64,000 nt of DNA from assembly GCA_023259055.1 (NCBI GenBank), contig JAHFQZ010000005.1, forward strand, positions 124,001 through 188,000, read 5' to 3'. How positions within the stretch are numbered: the stretch's first letter is position 1; each line of letters begins with the position of its first letter. The notes beneath the pieces were generated by a model that worked only from the letters and a program-made list of their open reading frames with translations, did not search any database and was not told where the DNA came from. The stretch is from Nitrosomonadales bacterium (GTDB lineage Bacteria; Pseudomonadota; Gammaproteobacteria; Burkholderiales; Gallionellaceae). Shown piece after piece: positions 1 to 8,450 of the stretch. Both the position numbers and the translations under genes were made by a program.

Positions 1-131
1 GTATCGAAATCCGGTTCGCCCGCACCCAGCCCGATAATGTCTTTTCCCTCGGCTTTCAGTTTCGCTGCCCGGGCGGTTACAGCGAGAGTGGGGGAGGGCT
101 TGATAGCTTGTACGCGAGTCGAGAGATTCAA
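1..131 (-). CDS. PLP-dependent class I aminotransferase, N-terminal part
   Basis: The first 43 residues of a gene that runs off the left edge. They read [21 protein letters not shown] and then [10 protein letters not shown], the typical N-terminus of fold-type I aspartate/aromatic aminotransferases (AspC/PatA type), where GxGEPDF lines the substrate pocket. These enzymes move an amino group between aspartate or similar amino acids and 2-oxoacids in the cytoplasm. The likely start is TTG at 131-129, with AAGGA 6-7 bases upstream. The catalytic lysine lies outside the window, so substrate specificity cannot be judged. The next gene is divergent. Confidence 0.85.
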   Translation of the reverse strand, partial: MNLSTRVQAIKPSPTLAVTARAAKLKAEGKDIIGLGAGEPDFD

Positions 132-335
132 GATATTTCCTTGCTGTTTTAACGAGAGGGCGAATTATACCTGCACCGTAAAAAGAGTGAATCGGTGATG
201 GTGAATAGCCTGGTTGCGGCTGGCCGATAACTGGCGGAGAATCTGACTAATAAAATGCCTGAATCTTCATACCGCTCAGGGTACTCTGCGGTAGCATGTT
301 TTATCCCTTCATAACAGGTGCAGGAGTGCATAATT

Positions 336-1250
336 ATGGCCATTATGATTCCCGTTACATCATTTGTTGCCGCACATGCAGTCATGCAAGGTTTGCCGAG
401 ACTGCTATTGATAATGGGGTTGATGTTCTGCTCCGGTGCAAATGCTGTTCCTCCCGATACGCAGGCCGAAGTCGGCTATATGTTCGATGACAACGTGACA
501 CGCGCAAAGGACGGGGTAAATAAACTTGGCGATCGATCCTATGGTGTGAATCTGAGCCAGCCCGTCGTCTTCCCGATTGCCGACCATGAGCGTGTTTTGC
601 TGACGGGCTCTGTGGGCGGGGAGATGTTTGATCGCTACAAGGGATTGAGCCGCTTGACCGGAGCCGTTCATGGCGAGATCCAATATCGCAGTTCAGCAGA
701 ATTCGATACCCCGATTTTTGCGCTCTATGCAAGAATTACTGCGGAACAGTATCAATCCCGGCTGCGCGACGGATTCCGTTATTCGGCGGGCATTTCGATG
801 CGACAGGCGGTGACTGACCGCATCCGGATTTTTGGCGCCGTGGCCCATAACGAACGCAATGGCAACAGCGTGGTGTTCGACAACAAGGACAATTCTGCGC
901 GCATCAACCTGGACTACTCGCTGGGTGCCAACAGTACGATATATCTGGGCGGCGAATATCGTCGCGGTGATCTGGTGATATCGGGCTCACCGGTGTGGAG
1001 TGCCTATAATTACAATGCATATACTGAAGACGATGCCTTCTCCAGCGGGCAGATTTACATCTTCCGATTTGACGGCACTACCACGCTTTCAACGCTCGGC
1101 TACAACTTGAGGATAGGCGCACGCGATTCCATTGATTTTTCCTGGAGGCGGGCAAGCTCATCGGTGAGCTATGTGACGCCCTACTGGAGCAATGCTGCTT
1201 TGAGCTATGTCACCAATCAATATTCTGCTGCATATCTGAAGCGTTTCTAG
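336..1250 (+). CDS. Outer-membrane beta-barrel protein, uncharacterised
   Basis: A 304-residue protein not recognised at family level. An N-terminal hydrophobic stretch (LPRLLLIMGLMF) ending in GANA-V looks like a signal peptide cleaved near residue 37. The rest is rich in alternating aromatic/polar beta segments and ends in LKRF; a C-terminal Phe is the usual BAM recognition signal of outer-membrane barrels. The long N-terminus may be shorter in reality, since an ATG at 384 lies just before the hydrophobic core. The ATG at 336 was preferred to the one at 318; no strong SD decides. The gene converges on a FecR-domain gene only 13 bases away, and the pair may be functionally linked. Role inferred only from fold features. 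Confidence 0.65.
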   Translation: MAIMIPVTSFVAAHAVMQGLPRLLLIMGLMFCSGANAVPPDTQAEVGYMFDDNVTRAKDGVNKLGDRSYGVNLSQPVVFPIADHERVLLTGSVGGEMFDRYKGLSRLTGAVHGEIQYRSSAEFDTPIFALYARITAEQYQSRLRDGFRYSAGISMRQAVTDRIRIFGAVAHNERNGNSVVFDNKDNSARINLDYSLGANSTIYLGGEYRRGDLVISGSPVWSAYNYNAYTEDDAFSSGQIYIFRFDGTTTLSTLGYNLRIGARDSIDFSWRRASSSVSYVTPYWSNAALSYVTNQYSAAYLKRF

Positions 1251-1263
1251 TGCCCAGCAATTG

Positions 1264-2004
1264 TTAATAATCGCGCCGTGGTGTGCTGTAGGCATCGTTG
1301 TCGAACACAAACGGCGTGGTCCGGCCAACCAGCGCTTCGATCAATGCCAGCTCCTGATCGGTATGGTTGATCATCGGCGCGTTGCGGATGTTCTTTCCTT
1401 GTTCCGCATCTTTCACAATATAAAGCGGCCTGTCGTGGTGCTTCGATTCGACGGTTGTTTTGCTTTCAGGGTCAGCGTTGGCTGCGATATCCGTGATTCC
1501 GTAACAGGTACAAAAGTAAGTCTGCTCCGGATCTGATTCCACATAAAAACCTGTGCCGCGGATACCGATAGTCGCGGCCGCAGTGCTGACCCGCATCTGG
1601 GTATTGCGCGATACCGACAGCAGCTTACCGGTCAGCAACCTCAGGCCGTTAATCAGCAATGAGCCGGACGCATTTTTCGCCGACTCCATAACAAGGTGGC
1701 TGCCGCCACGCAGGATCATGGAATGGTTACCGTTGACCACGAAGATGATCTCGCTGTCCTTCGATGTCTGCATCGTGTCGCCGGGGTTGATCCGGGTTTC
1801 CAGTGTTGCCTCCTTCCCGTTAACCGTGGCTTGACCGGAAATGCTGTAAATAGATTGACCGGCAGGAAGCCTGGTAGGCCTGCTGCCGAAGATGCTGGCA
1901 GCCAGCGCATTGGCACCGGGCAATCCAGACGAGAATAATCCGGCCGCGAGAGCCTGAATCAACAGCCTCCTGCGCGGGTCTTCAGCTTCATTCAGGCGTT
2001 TCAT
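1264..2004 (-). CDS. FecR-domain periplasmic protein
   Basis: 246 residues. The N-terminus DPRRRLLIQALAAGLFSSG resembles a Tat signal peptide (RRRLLIQ) followed by a hydrophobic core. Residues about 55-165 form a FecR domain: a central beta-rich region with ATIGIRGTGFYVE, the usual hallmark of FecR proteins. A conserved TYFCTCYG segment follows, seen in stand-alone FecR proteins of Proteobacteria. Classical FecR transmits an iron-siderophore signal to a sigma factor, but no sigma factor or TonB receptor lies nearby, so this is probably a stand-alone periplasmic FecR protein of unknown role. It is convergent with the barrel gene and divergent from the Omp85-like gene. Confidence 0.8.
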   Translation of the reverse strand: MKRLNEAEDPRRRLLIQALAAGLFSSGLPGANALAASIFGSRPTRLPAGQSIYSISGQATVNGKEATLETRINPGDTMQTSKDSEIIFVVNGNHSMILRGGSHLVMESAKNASGSLLINGLRLLTGKLLSVSRNTQMRVSTAAATIGIRGTGFYVESDPEQTYFCTCYGITDIAANADPESKTTVESKHHDRPLYIVKDAEQGKNIRNAPMINHTDQELALIEALVGRTTPFVFDNDAYSTPRRDY

Positions 2005-2326
2005 GAGTGTCTCCTTGCCTCAGTGGACATTCGCCCGGTCTGCAACTGACAGGGGCGAATCCGGATTCTTCTTTTTCACCTTGTTGCAGTGGCTGCATTC
2101 TCCATCACGTTATCCCGTTTAGCAATTCAATCTTTAGTCGTACAATGCACTATTGGTCATGACATAAATAACATTTCCAGGTAGCCAGAAACGCTCGCAC
2201 AAATATCCTGGAAATGCGCACGTTATTCACGTTGTATGCTGAGACGAAATGGCTACGTCGTCTTTTGCTGATGCCATTCGCGGCTCAAACCTTTCAGGTT
2301 ATCTGAAAGACAGGAGGCACATCATC
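2005..2326. other. Intergenic region between FecR and Omp85-like genes
   Basis: 322 bases without a gene. It contains a sigma-70-like promoter on the plus strand (TTTAGC, 17-base spacer, TACAAT at 2141-2146) embedded in a 71-base stretch resembling the region just upstream of uvrB (listed separately). Downstream of it, up to the SD of the next gene, about 180 bases form a long 5' leader in which no riboswitch or hairpin is obvious. Confidence 0.5.
2080..2150 (+). repeat. 71-base promoter-containing repeat, copy 1
   Basis: Aligns without gaps to 13680-13750 at about 51 of 71 positions. The shared blocks are GGCTGCATTCTCC/AGCTGCATTCTCC, TCACG, TTTAGCAAT and GTACAAT. The 3' half has promoter geometry: TTTAGC, 17 bases, TACAAT. 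The copy is upstream of the Omp85-like gene; the second copy ends 8 bases before the uvrB start. Confidence 0.6.
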
Positions 2327-3604
2327 ATGCATATCGAATTCGAAAGGTTCTGGATAGGTGTGATACTGCTGATACTGTTCGGCAGCGTCGGCCATGCCGA
2401 GGTGGTAGAGCGGCGCAAGGATCAGTTCGGCCGCGATTTTGGCTACTATTTCTATCCCATAGCCGGAGAAATACCGGGCATGGGCACGGCTTCAGGTTTT
2501 GGTGTCAGCGTGTTGAACATGGGCGGTGGCGATACTGACTTCACCGGCTACTATGTGCGAGGCGATATCAAGGCCACCGGCGCTGCCTTGCTCGATTACC
2601 ACGTGGTGCCGCAGCGCCTGTTGTTCGATGTGGGCTATAACGATTATCGGGTTGCTGCCACATCCTATAAGCGCGGCATCGATTCCGAGCCTACCGATGT
2701 GATCTACCCAAAAGTGGAAGGCGCTTATCTGCTTGGGCAGATGACCCTGACTTTCGATCAACGCCGCTATGAGGCTTTTGTTCGCCTGTTGGGCGGGCAA
2801 AATCGCCTTCTTGAAGTTTTGGATAAGGATAAACAGGCGTTTGCAGGGGTTGATACCAGCTGGAAAAGCGGCAGCTCTTATTCCCTGGGCGGTTCCCTTG
2901 ACCTGACCGATGACAGGGTCGATCCGCGCAATGGCGTGCGCGTTGAGTTTTCCAGCCGCCTGCCCAACGGCAGCAACGCAGACATGAGCGAGTATTTCGT
3001 CAACGACTACAATCTCACCGGTTATTTGCCGACGCGCGACTGGGATACGCTGGTATTCAACCTGTTCTACTCGCGCGCCCATGTCACCCATGAGGGACTT
3101 ACCGACTATGCCCTGTTGCAACAACGCCATGGATTGAATTGCACTCAATATCCTGCCGGGCCGAGTCGTGATGCCTGCATGTCTACCGAAGCCAAGCTTC
3201 TGAACGGCATGCTGGCGAACAACCGGTATGGCACCGCCTCGCCATTGGGGGGAACCCAGCGCTTGCGCTCATACGACAACGGGCGTTTCTATGCTGGGCA
3301 GGCGCTGTCATACGGCGTCGAATACCGCTGGAACTTGACCGACGAACGCACTCCGTTCGACATCTTTATCGCAAAGGGCGTGCGCACCGGCATCCAGCTC
3401 GCTGCATTCTGGGAACGCGGCATGGTGTCCGACCGCTCCAGCGGTTTGTTCAAAGACGGACGCAGCAGTTATGGGATAGGAGCGCGCGTGGTGCTGTCCG
3501 GCGTGATCATCCGCTTTGACTTGGCACGAGGCAGCGAAGGTACCCAAAGCCAACTGTTCATCACCTACCCGTGGAGCATGTTCTCGGTAGACAGCCCGGG
3601 TTGA
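2327..3604 (+). CDS. Omp85/BamA-superfamily barrel without POTRA domains
   Basis: 425 residues. A signal peptide (FWIGVILLILFGSVGHAE) is followed directly by a beta-barrel of the surface-antigen (D15) type, with no visible POTRA repeats. Near residue 310 GGTQRLRSYDNGRF corresponds to the loop-6 (V/L)RG(F/Y) signature of Omp85 proteins, but with Ser instead of the usual Gly. The C-terminus is TYPWSMFSVDSPG, not a terminal Phe. The start at 2327 has an AGGAGG at 2312-2317; an in-frame ATG at 2249 would add 26 residues before the signal peptide and is unlikely. POTRA-less Omp85 relatives include patatin-associated and lipid-handling barrels; no partner gene is adjacent. Role unknown. Confidence 0.75.
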   Translation: MHIEFERFWIGVILLILFGSVGHAEVVERRKDQFGRDFGYYFYPIAGEIPGMGTASGFGVSVLNMGGGDTDFTGYYVRGDIKATGAALLDYHVVPQRLLFDVGYNDYRVAATSYKRGIDSEPTDVIYPKVEGAYLLGQMTLTFDQRRYEAFVRLLGGQNRLLEVLDKDKQAFAGVDTSWKSGSSYSLGGSLDLTDDRVDPRNGVRVEFSSRLPNGSNADMSEYFVNDYNLTGYLPTRDWDTLVFNLFYSRAHVTHEGLTDYALLQQRHGLNCTQYPAGPSRDACMSTEAKLLNGMLANNRYGTASPLGGTQRLRSYDNGRFYAGQALSYGVEYRWNLTDERTPFDIFIAKGVRTGIQLAAFWERGMVSDRSSGLFKDGRSSYGIGARVVLSGVIIRFDLARGSEGTQSQLFITYPWSMFSVDSPG

Positions 3605-3742
3605 TTTGTTCGATACGAATAAATGGGTGCGAAATTCAAGTATGTCGCTCTTGGCCATTTTTGTTTTGCCGGATATCCGCTTTTGCGGGAGTGACGATAT
3701 GTCAGTCGTGAATGATGGACCTCAATGATTGAAGGATCAACC
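3605..3742. other. Short intergenic with REP-like hairpin
   Basis: Contains TCCGC-TTTT-GCGGGA followed by GTGACG at about 3676-3696. This resembles the widespread proteobacterial REP-like sequence CCCGC-TTTT-GCGGGAATGACG. Only one unit is seen; it could act as a weak terminator or be a repeat remnant. Confidence 0.35.
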
Positions 3743-3913
3743 ATGTCTGCCACGCCACCCGATGCCCCGCTCTTTATCACCCTTGGCTGCACGCACAGCG
3801 CAGCTGTTTTGCAGGGGCTGAGCGAGCTGGTTAAGCAGGCGATTATCGGGAAATTGACGGTAGTGTATGTTGACGCACTGAAGTTGCGGCGAAACTATGA
3901 AAATGAAATGTAA
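3743..3913 (+). pseudogene. Remnant of a thioredoxin-fold protein gene
   Basis: 56 codons. PLFITLGCTHSAAVLQGL followed by SELVKQAIIGKLTVVYVD resembles the first beta-alpha-beta unit of thioredoxin/glutaredoxin-like proteins whose motif is usually GCPHC. Here the second Cys is Ser (GCTHS). The frame ends after about 40 relevant residues with unrelated sequence (ALKLRRNYENEM), so the cis-Pro half of the fold is missing. It is best read as a decayed gene. An upstream ATG at 3725 is also possible. Recognition rests on one short motif and is moderate. Confidence 0.45.
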
Positions 3914-3976
3914 TGTTGACTCCGCACAGTTTTGTGCTGGCAGTCTCCAGCCAAATGACCGTTTACACAAAACTGA

Positions 3977-4324
3977 TTACGCCCTCGCATCCCTGTGTAG
4001 GGTTACTTGATGAAGCTCGCTCAGCAAAACTTGTATGTGCTTATTCTGCTCTTCGTTTTGCATTGTCTTCGCCTGCGCGAAATTCTTGAGATATTCCTCC
4101 AGATTGCGCGCCGCATCGCTAAGCAAGGCAAAGCCAAACATTTTTCCCGATCCGGTCAAGCTATGCACCATGCGGTGCAGGGTTTGAAAGCCTGCCTCAT
4201 CCCACTCGCTACGATGCAACTGGCTCCACGCCTTTTCGATCTGTTCGAGTTTTTCAGGCAATTGCGTGGCATAGGCATCCCTCAGGACTTTTAACTTGGC
4301 TTGAAAGTCTTCCGGGTCAGCCAT
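3977..4324 (-). CDS. Hpt-domain phosphotransfer protein
   Basis: 115 residues, a single histidine phosphotransfer domain. The phosphoryl-accepting His is residue 54 in HRMVHSLTGSGKMFGF, the classic HxLKGxxxxxG-type motif. It has no catalytic or output domain, so it should shuttle phosphate between the hybrid kinase and one of the response regulators encoded just upstream. It is the last gene of a six-gene minus-strand operon, and its start overlaps the preceding response-regulator gene by 8 bases, consistent with translational coupling. Confidence 0.85.
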   Translation of the reverse strand: MADPEDFQAKLKVLRDAYATQLPEKLEQIEKAWSQLHRSEWDEAGFQTLHRMVHSLTGSGKMFGFALLSDAARNLEEYLKNFAQAKTMQNEEQNKHIQVLLSELHQVTLHRDARA

Positions 4325-4733
4325 GGCAACGCTCCCAGATAGCCTGCACTTGACTTGATAATGTCATCGGATCGAAGGGCTTTGGAATGACATCCACCGC
4401 ACCCAGCTCCAGGTAGTGTGCGACTTCACTCGGCTGAACTTTTGCAGTCATAAAAATCGCAGGTGTGGCGGCAAACTGAGGTAGTCCGCGCAACATCTTG
4501 AGCGTAGTTGGGCCATCCATTACCGGCATCATCACGTCCAGCAAAATCAGTTGTGGTTGGAAATCGGGAGCTTGGCTAAGCGCTTCGCTCCCGGAGCTGC
4601 ATATGTTCACCGTAAAGCCACCCAGAGTTTCCAGCGCGAGCCGCGCTACCGTCTGGATATCCGGTTCATCCTCTACATACAGAATGCGTGTCAGCTTGAT
4701 CATGCTGTTGTCATCTGCCACTGAAGTTCCCAT
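4317..4733 (-). CDS. Single-domain response regulator
   Basis: 138 residues, one receiver domain. The acidic pocket is in YVEDEPD, the phosphoacceptor Asp is about residue 66 (LILLDVMMP), followed by Thr/Ser at FMTAK and Lys at PKPFDP. No output domain is present, so it works by protein contact or as a phosphate sink. The N-terminal ten residues before MIKLTR may be an over-extension. It lies between the hybrid kinase and Hpt genes of the same operon, pointing to a multistep phosphorelay. Confidence 0.88.
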   Translation of the reverse strand: MGTSVADDNSMIKLTRILYVEDEPDIQTVARLALETLGGFTVNICSSGSEALSQAPDFQPQLILLDVMMPVMDGPTTLKMLRGLPQFAATPAIFMTAKVQPSEVAHYLELGAVDVIPKPFDPMTLSSQVQAIWERCHG

Positions 4734-4748
4734 ATTATTCGACCCCGA

Positions 4749-5978
4749 TTAAACGCTTGATGAATGAACGATTTCAGATGGTTGGTTTTCTACCCATTCT
4801 GGAAGTTCAACATAAAATGTGGTCTGCACATTGGGTTGCGAATCAAACCAAATGCTGCCGCCCATCTTTTCGATGATCGCCTTGGCAATGGAAAGCCCCA
4901 AGCCGGTCCCACCTTTTTTACGGGTATCGGAAGAATCGGCTTGGGCAAATTTCTGGAAGATACGATCCTTGAATTTATCCGGAATGCCTGGCCCATTGTC
5001 CTTTACTCCCACACGGATGCGATGGTCAATACGTTCAACCGTAATCAGCACTTTTCCGCCTGCAGGAGAATACTTGGCTGCATTTGAAAGCAGGTTGGAA
5101 AATACCTGCATCATCCGGTTGCTATCCACGCAGACCATCGCCCCTGACAGTTCGCTCGGCAACTCACTCGCCAGATCACTTTCCAGCTCATAATTAACCT
5201 GATACTGCTCGGCATAGGCATGATTTCCGTCCAGCGCCTGTTGCAACAACGGCATGAGTTTGACAGGAATGATATTGAACTCCATCTTGCCCGCCTCGAT
5301 TTTTTCAATATCGAGAATATCATTGACCAGCAGGATCAAACGTTCGCTGTTCTTATGCGCAATATCGATCAGCGGTATGGCTGCCGCCGGCAACTCACCC
5401 ACCACTCTCCCGGCAATCAACGCCAGCGCGCCGCGAATCGAAGTCAGCGGAGTGCGCAGCTCATGGCTCACGATGGAAAGGAAATCCGATTTTGCAAGGT
5501 TGGCTTTTTCTGCCGCAGAGCGGGCACTCTCCAGTTCGGCGTTTTTTTCCTGCAGCACCTGATTCAGGCGATTGCGTTCCTTGTATAACAGACGTATTTC
5601 CAGCATGTTGTGAATACGCGTTTTTACTTCGAGAACATCGAACGGCTTGCTCACGAAATCCTTTGCGCCGGATTCCAGCGCGCGCTGTTTATGAGCAGGC
5701 TGTGCGGTGATCACGATGACCGGAAGGTAGCCGTCCGGCTCAATTTCATTGAGCCCCTCCATCACCTGAAATCCGTCCATACCGGGCATCTGCAGGTCGA
5801 GCAGGATCAGGTCGTAGCGGTTCTTGAAGTGAAGCTCGCAGACCTCGCGCGGATCCATCGTGGACCTGATGGAAACATAGCCGGCACCGCGGAGCATTTT
5901 TTCCAGCAGTTGCACATTGGCTTGCTGATCGTCAACGATCAGCACTTTCGCGTTAAGTATGTCGGATGCATTAATCAT
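4749..5978 (-). CDS. Receiver-histidine kinase hybrid (REC-HisKA-HATPase)
   Basis: 409 residues, soluble. An N-terminal receiver domain (about 10-125, phosphoacceptor Asp near 61 in LILLDLQMPGMDG) is followed by a coiled-coil linker (about 130-160), a HisKA dimerisation domain with phospho-His 172 (SIVSHELRTPLTS), and a HATPase_c domain with N box NLLSNAAKYS, G1 DNGPGIP and G2 GGTGLGLSI. It lacks membrane segments and a sensor domain, so the receiver probably controls the kinase. Operon partners are an Hpt protein and two receivers, and upstream lies a GspE-type ATPase gene 44 bases away. Confidence 0.92.
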   Translation of the reverse strand: MINASDILNAKVLIVDDQQANVQLLEKMLRGAGYVSIRSTMDPREVCELHFKNRYDLILLDLQMPGMDGFQVMEGLNEIEPDGYLPVIVITAQPAHKQRALESGAKDFVSKPFDVLEVKTRIHNMLEIRLLYKERNRLNQVLQEKNAELESARSAAEKANLAKSDFLSIVSHELRTPLTSIRGALALIAGRVVGELPAAAIPLIDIAHKNSERLILLVNDILDIEKIEAGKMEFNIIPVKLMPLLQQALDGNHAYAEQYQVNYELESDLASELPSELSGAMVCVDSNRMMQVFSNLLSNAAKYSPAGGKVLITVERIDHRIRVGVKDNGPGIPDKFKDRIFQKFAQADSSDTRKKGGTGLGLSIAKAIIEKMGGSIWFDSQPNVQTTFYVELPEWVENQPSEIVHSSSV

Positions 5979-6022
5979 TGATTTGGCCGCAGATCAGAAT
6001 TAAACCTGCGGCGGCGTACACT

Positions 6023-7726
6023 TTATTCATCTTCCAGCGAAGCGGTGGCGCGTATTACTTCTTCCAACGATGTCAATCCACGCAATGCTTTCTTGAAACC
6101 GTCGTAACGCAGATTGCGAAATCCCTGCTGCACCGCGATATCCATAATCTCATCATAATTCCGTTCACGCAGGATCGCTTCGCGTATTCGCGGAGTGACT
6201 TTCAGGAATTCATGAATGCCTACTCGTCCGGCATAGCCCGACCCGAGGCAATGTTTGCACCCTGTTCCTTTGTAAAATACCGGCAACTTGGCGCCTTCGC
6301 GCCAGTAAAAATATTGGCGCAACTCATCAGGATCGGGGTGGTGTTCGGTCTTGCAGTATTCGCACAGCCTTTTTACCAGACGCTGCCCCAGCACGCCAAT
6401 GATGGATGGAGCCACGATGAAACGCTCCACACCCATTTCCAGCAAGCGCGTGGTGGCTTGGATCGCATCGTTGGTGTGCAGCGTGGTCAACACCAGATGG
6501 CCGGTTAAAGCTGCCTGGGCGGCGATGCGCGCGGTTTCGGTGTCGCGGATTTCGCCCACCAGGATAGCATCCGGGTCCTGGCGCAACACCGAGCGCAATA
6601 CTTCCTTGAAGCTTCGACCAACCTTGTCATTGACCATCACCTGATTCAGGCTCTGCACATCGTATTCGACCGGTTCCTCGATGGTAATGATGTTGATGTT
6701 GCGCGTATTGATGAAATTCAGAGCTGCATACAGTGTGGTGCTCTTGCCTGAGCCGGTCGGGCCAGTCACAAACAGGATGCCCTGCGGATATTTCAAGGTC
6801 GTCTTGAACGGACGCAACACCTCTGGAGAGAAATCCATCTTGTCCAGATTCAGGATGTCGCTGGAATATAACGATCCCAGAATGCGCATCACCACTTTTT
6901 CGCCGTGCATGATGGGCAGGCAGGAGACGCGCAAATCCAGCGCTTTCATCGGCAGCTCAAAACTGAGCCGTCCGTCCTGCGGCTTGCGCCGCTCGGTGAT
7001 ATCCATCCCGGATAATATTTTGTAGCGTGATGTCAGCGGCAACGCCATTTCTGAGGGTAAGAACAGCCTGTCCACCAGATCCCCGTCGATCCGGAAGCGC
7101 ACTACCACCTCATTCCGCTTCGGCTCGATATGGATATCCGAGGCGCGTTCTTTCAGCGCAAGCAGGATGATCGAATTGCCAAGCTCGACCAGCGGCTTGG
7201 AGTCGAGCAGTTTTGCCAGCGCCGTATCACTCAATTCGGCGGACTGGAATACCATCAGGTCGAAGCTCGTTACCAGATCATCCACTTGCTGGGCGGATTG
7301 ATAATTGACCTGGATTGCCGAATTGACCTCATCCTTAAAACAGAAGACCGGGCTGATCGATTTCATCAATAAATTTCCCAGCGCTGTGATAATCTGCTGG
7401 TCATTGGGCGTAACCATCCCCACCGTCACCACGTTGCCCAACCGGTAGATCGGAATAGCCTGGAGGTGCCGTGCAATATCACCTGTCAGCAAGGAGACCA
7501 CGTCATCCTGAAACAATGTCTTGCTCAGATTGACGTAAGTACGATTCAACTGTCTTGCCAGCAAATCTCCCGCCGTGTCGCGGTCCAGATACCCATCCTG
7601 AATGACGAATTGTGCAAAATCGACCGCATCATTATTTGCCGCCCTGATCATGCTAGCCAAGGGCGCAGGTGGAACATGCGCCTTTTTCTGTAAACTTTCG
7701 ATCAGCGAGTCCGTCAGTTCTATCAT
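6023..7726 (-). CDS. GspE/PilB-type secretion or pilus assembly ATPase
   Basis: 567 residues. The N-terminal about 150 residues resemble MshEN/T2SSE-N domains, which in relatives bind c-di-GMP. The ATPase core has Walker A GPTGSGKST (322-330), an Asp-box region, Walker B DAILVGEIRD (386-395) and a His box TTLHTND (414-420). Two CxxC pairs (CEYC near 455, CKHC near 490) form the zinc subdomain of GspE/PilB. Such hexameric ATPases power type II secretion or type IV pilus extension. No GspF/PilC, pilin or secretin gene is near; instead it is inside a two-component operon and overlaps the zinc-ribbon gene start-to-stop. A regulatory or pilus-linked chemosensory role is an inference. Confidence 0.9.
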   Translation of the reverse strand: MIELTDSLIESLQKKAHVPPAPLASMIRAANNDAVDFAQFVIQDGYLDRDTAGDLLARQLNRTYVNLSKTLFQDDVVSLLTGDIARHLQAIPIYRLGNVVTVGMVTPNDQQIITALGNLLMKSISPVFCFKDEVNSAIQVNYQSAQQVDDLVTSFDLMVFQSAELSDTALAKLLDSKPLVELGNSIILLALKERASDIHIEPKRNEVVVRFRIDGDLVDRLFLPSEMALPLTSRYKILSGMDITERRKPQDGRLSFELPMKALDLRVSCLPIMHGEKVVMRILGSLYSSDILNLDKMDFSPEVLRPFKTTLKYPQGILFVTGPTGSGKSTTLYAALNFINTRNINIITIEEPVEYDVQSLNQVMVNDKVGRSFKEVLRSVLRQDPDAILVGEIRDTETARIAAQAALTGHLVLTTLHTNDAIQATTRLLEMGVERFIVAPSIIGVLGQRLVKRLCEYCKTEHHPDPDELRQYFYWREGAKLPVFYKGTGCKHCLGSGYAGRVGIHEFLKVTPRIREAILRERNYDEIMDIAVQQGFRNLRYDGFKKALRGLTSLEEVIRATASLEDE

Positions 7727-8040
7727 CAGAATTTCTTCCTGCGCACAGTGAGCAGCTTGCGAATATCGTCCTGCGTGACACGCGCTTTATGGGTTGTCTC
7801 CAGGTATAGTTTTTCTTGCGCCGCCTGCTGCGACAAGTGCACGAGATCGAAGCGAAGATCAGCATCAACTGCGGCTCCGCCATCTTCTACAGCAACCTCC
7901 GCCAAGCTGGTCCCGCAGCGGCCGCAGAAAATGTCGCCCGTCCCGGCGACAAAGCCGCAACGGCAACGGGCAGGCTCCAGTGCGACCCCGCATTTCCCGC
8001 AGTAAACATAACCAGCCGGATTGTTGTGATTACAATTCAC
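7726..8040 (-). CDS. Double zinc-ribbon small protein
   Basis: 104 residues. It has two zinc-ribbon half-sites: the first with YCGKCG after a leading Cys, the second CRCG followed by FCGRCG. The C-terminal half is polar and predicted helical (ending TVRRKKF). It starts with GTG at 8040 in a GTGA overlap with the stop of the upstream response-regulator gene, and its own stop overlaps the ATG of the GspE-like ATPase, so all three are translationally coupled. Double zinc ribbons usually mediate protein or nucleic acid contacts; coupling suggests it helps link the regulator to the ATPase. Function unproven. Confidence 0.7.
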   Translation of the reverse strand: MNCNHNNPAGYVYCGKCGVALEPARCRCGFVAGTGDIFCGRCGTSLAEVAVEDGGAAVDADLRFDLVHLSQQAAQEKLYLETTHKARVTQDDIRKLLTVRRKKF

Positions 8041-8450
8041 AATGACACAGCCTTGCTTGCTTTGATTGCCGCAATATACTCACCCCAGGTTTCACTGATT
8101 TCTTTGTGCAATTCCTCGGCGGTCGTGTTTTTCAGGAGGTAATTCCATGCGCCGTTATCAATGCACTCCTTCACGACTTCAAGGGTATTCAATGAGGTCA
8201 ACATCACCACCATGGTTCTTTTGTTGATCGCCATGATTTGCTTCAGAACAGCAATCCCGTCTAATTTCGGCATATTGATATCGAGCAACACCATATTCGG
8301 CGAGAATTGCTTATACAGGCTTAATGCCTGCTCACCATCTGTGGCTTCGGCAACGACCTCCGCCCCTAGCGATGTGACAATCAATCTGATCAAGCTGCGA
8401 ATATGCGGTTCATCGTCCGCGATCAATACGCGAGCCTTGCATTCTTCCAT
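8037..8450 (-). CDS. Single-domain response regulator, first gene of the operon
   Basis: 137 residues, receiver domain only: acidic pair in IADDEPH, phosphoacceptor Asp about 57 (VLLDINMPKLDG), Thr/Ser at VMLTSL, and Lys in LLKNTTAEE, where the usual Lys-Pro lacks the Pro. The start at 8450 has a perfect AGGAGG five bases upstream. It is CheY-like in layout. It heads the minus-strand cluster with zinc ribbon, GspE-like ATPase, hybrid kinase, receiver and Hpt. The 172-base gap to the divergent gene at 8623 should hold the promoter. Confidence 0.88.
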   Translation of the reverse strand: MEECKARVLIADDEPHIRSLIRLIVTSLGAEVVAEATDGEQALSLYKQFSPNMVLLDINMPKLDGIAVLKQIMAINKRTMVVMLTSLNTLEVVKECIDNGAWNYLLKNTTAEELHKEISETWGEYIAAIKASKAVSL

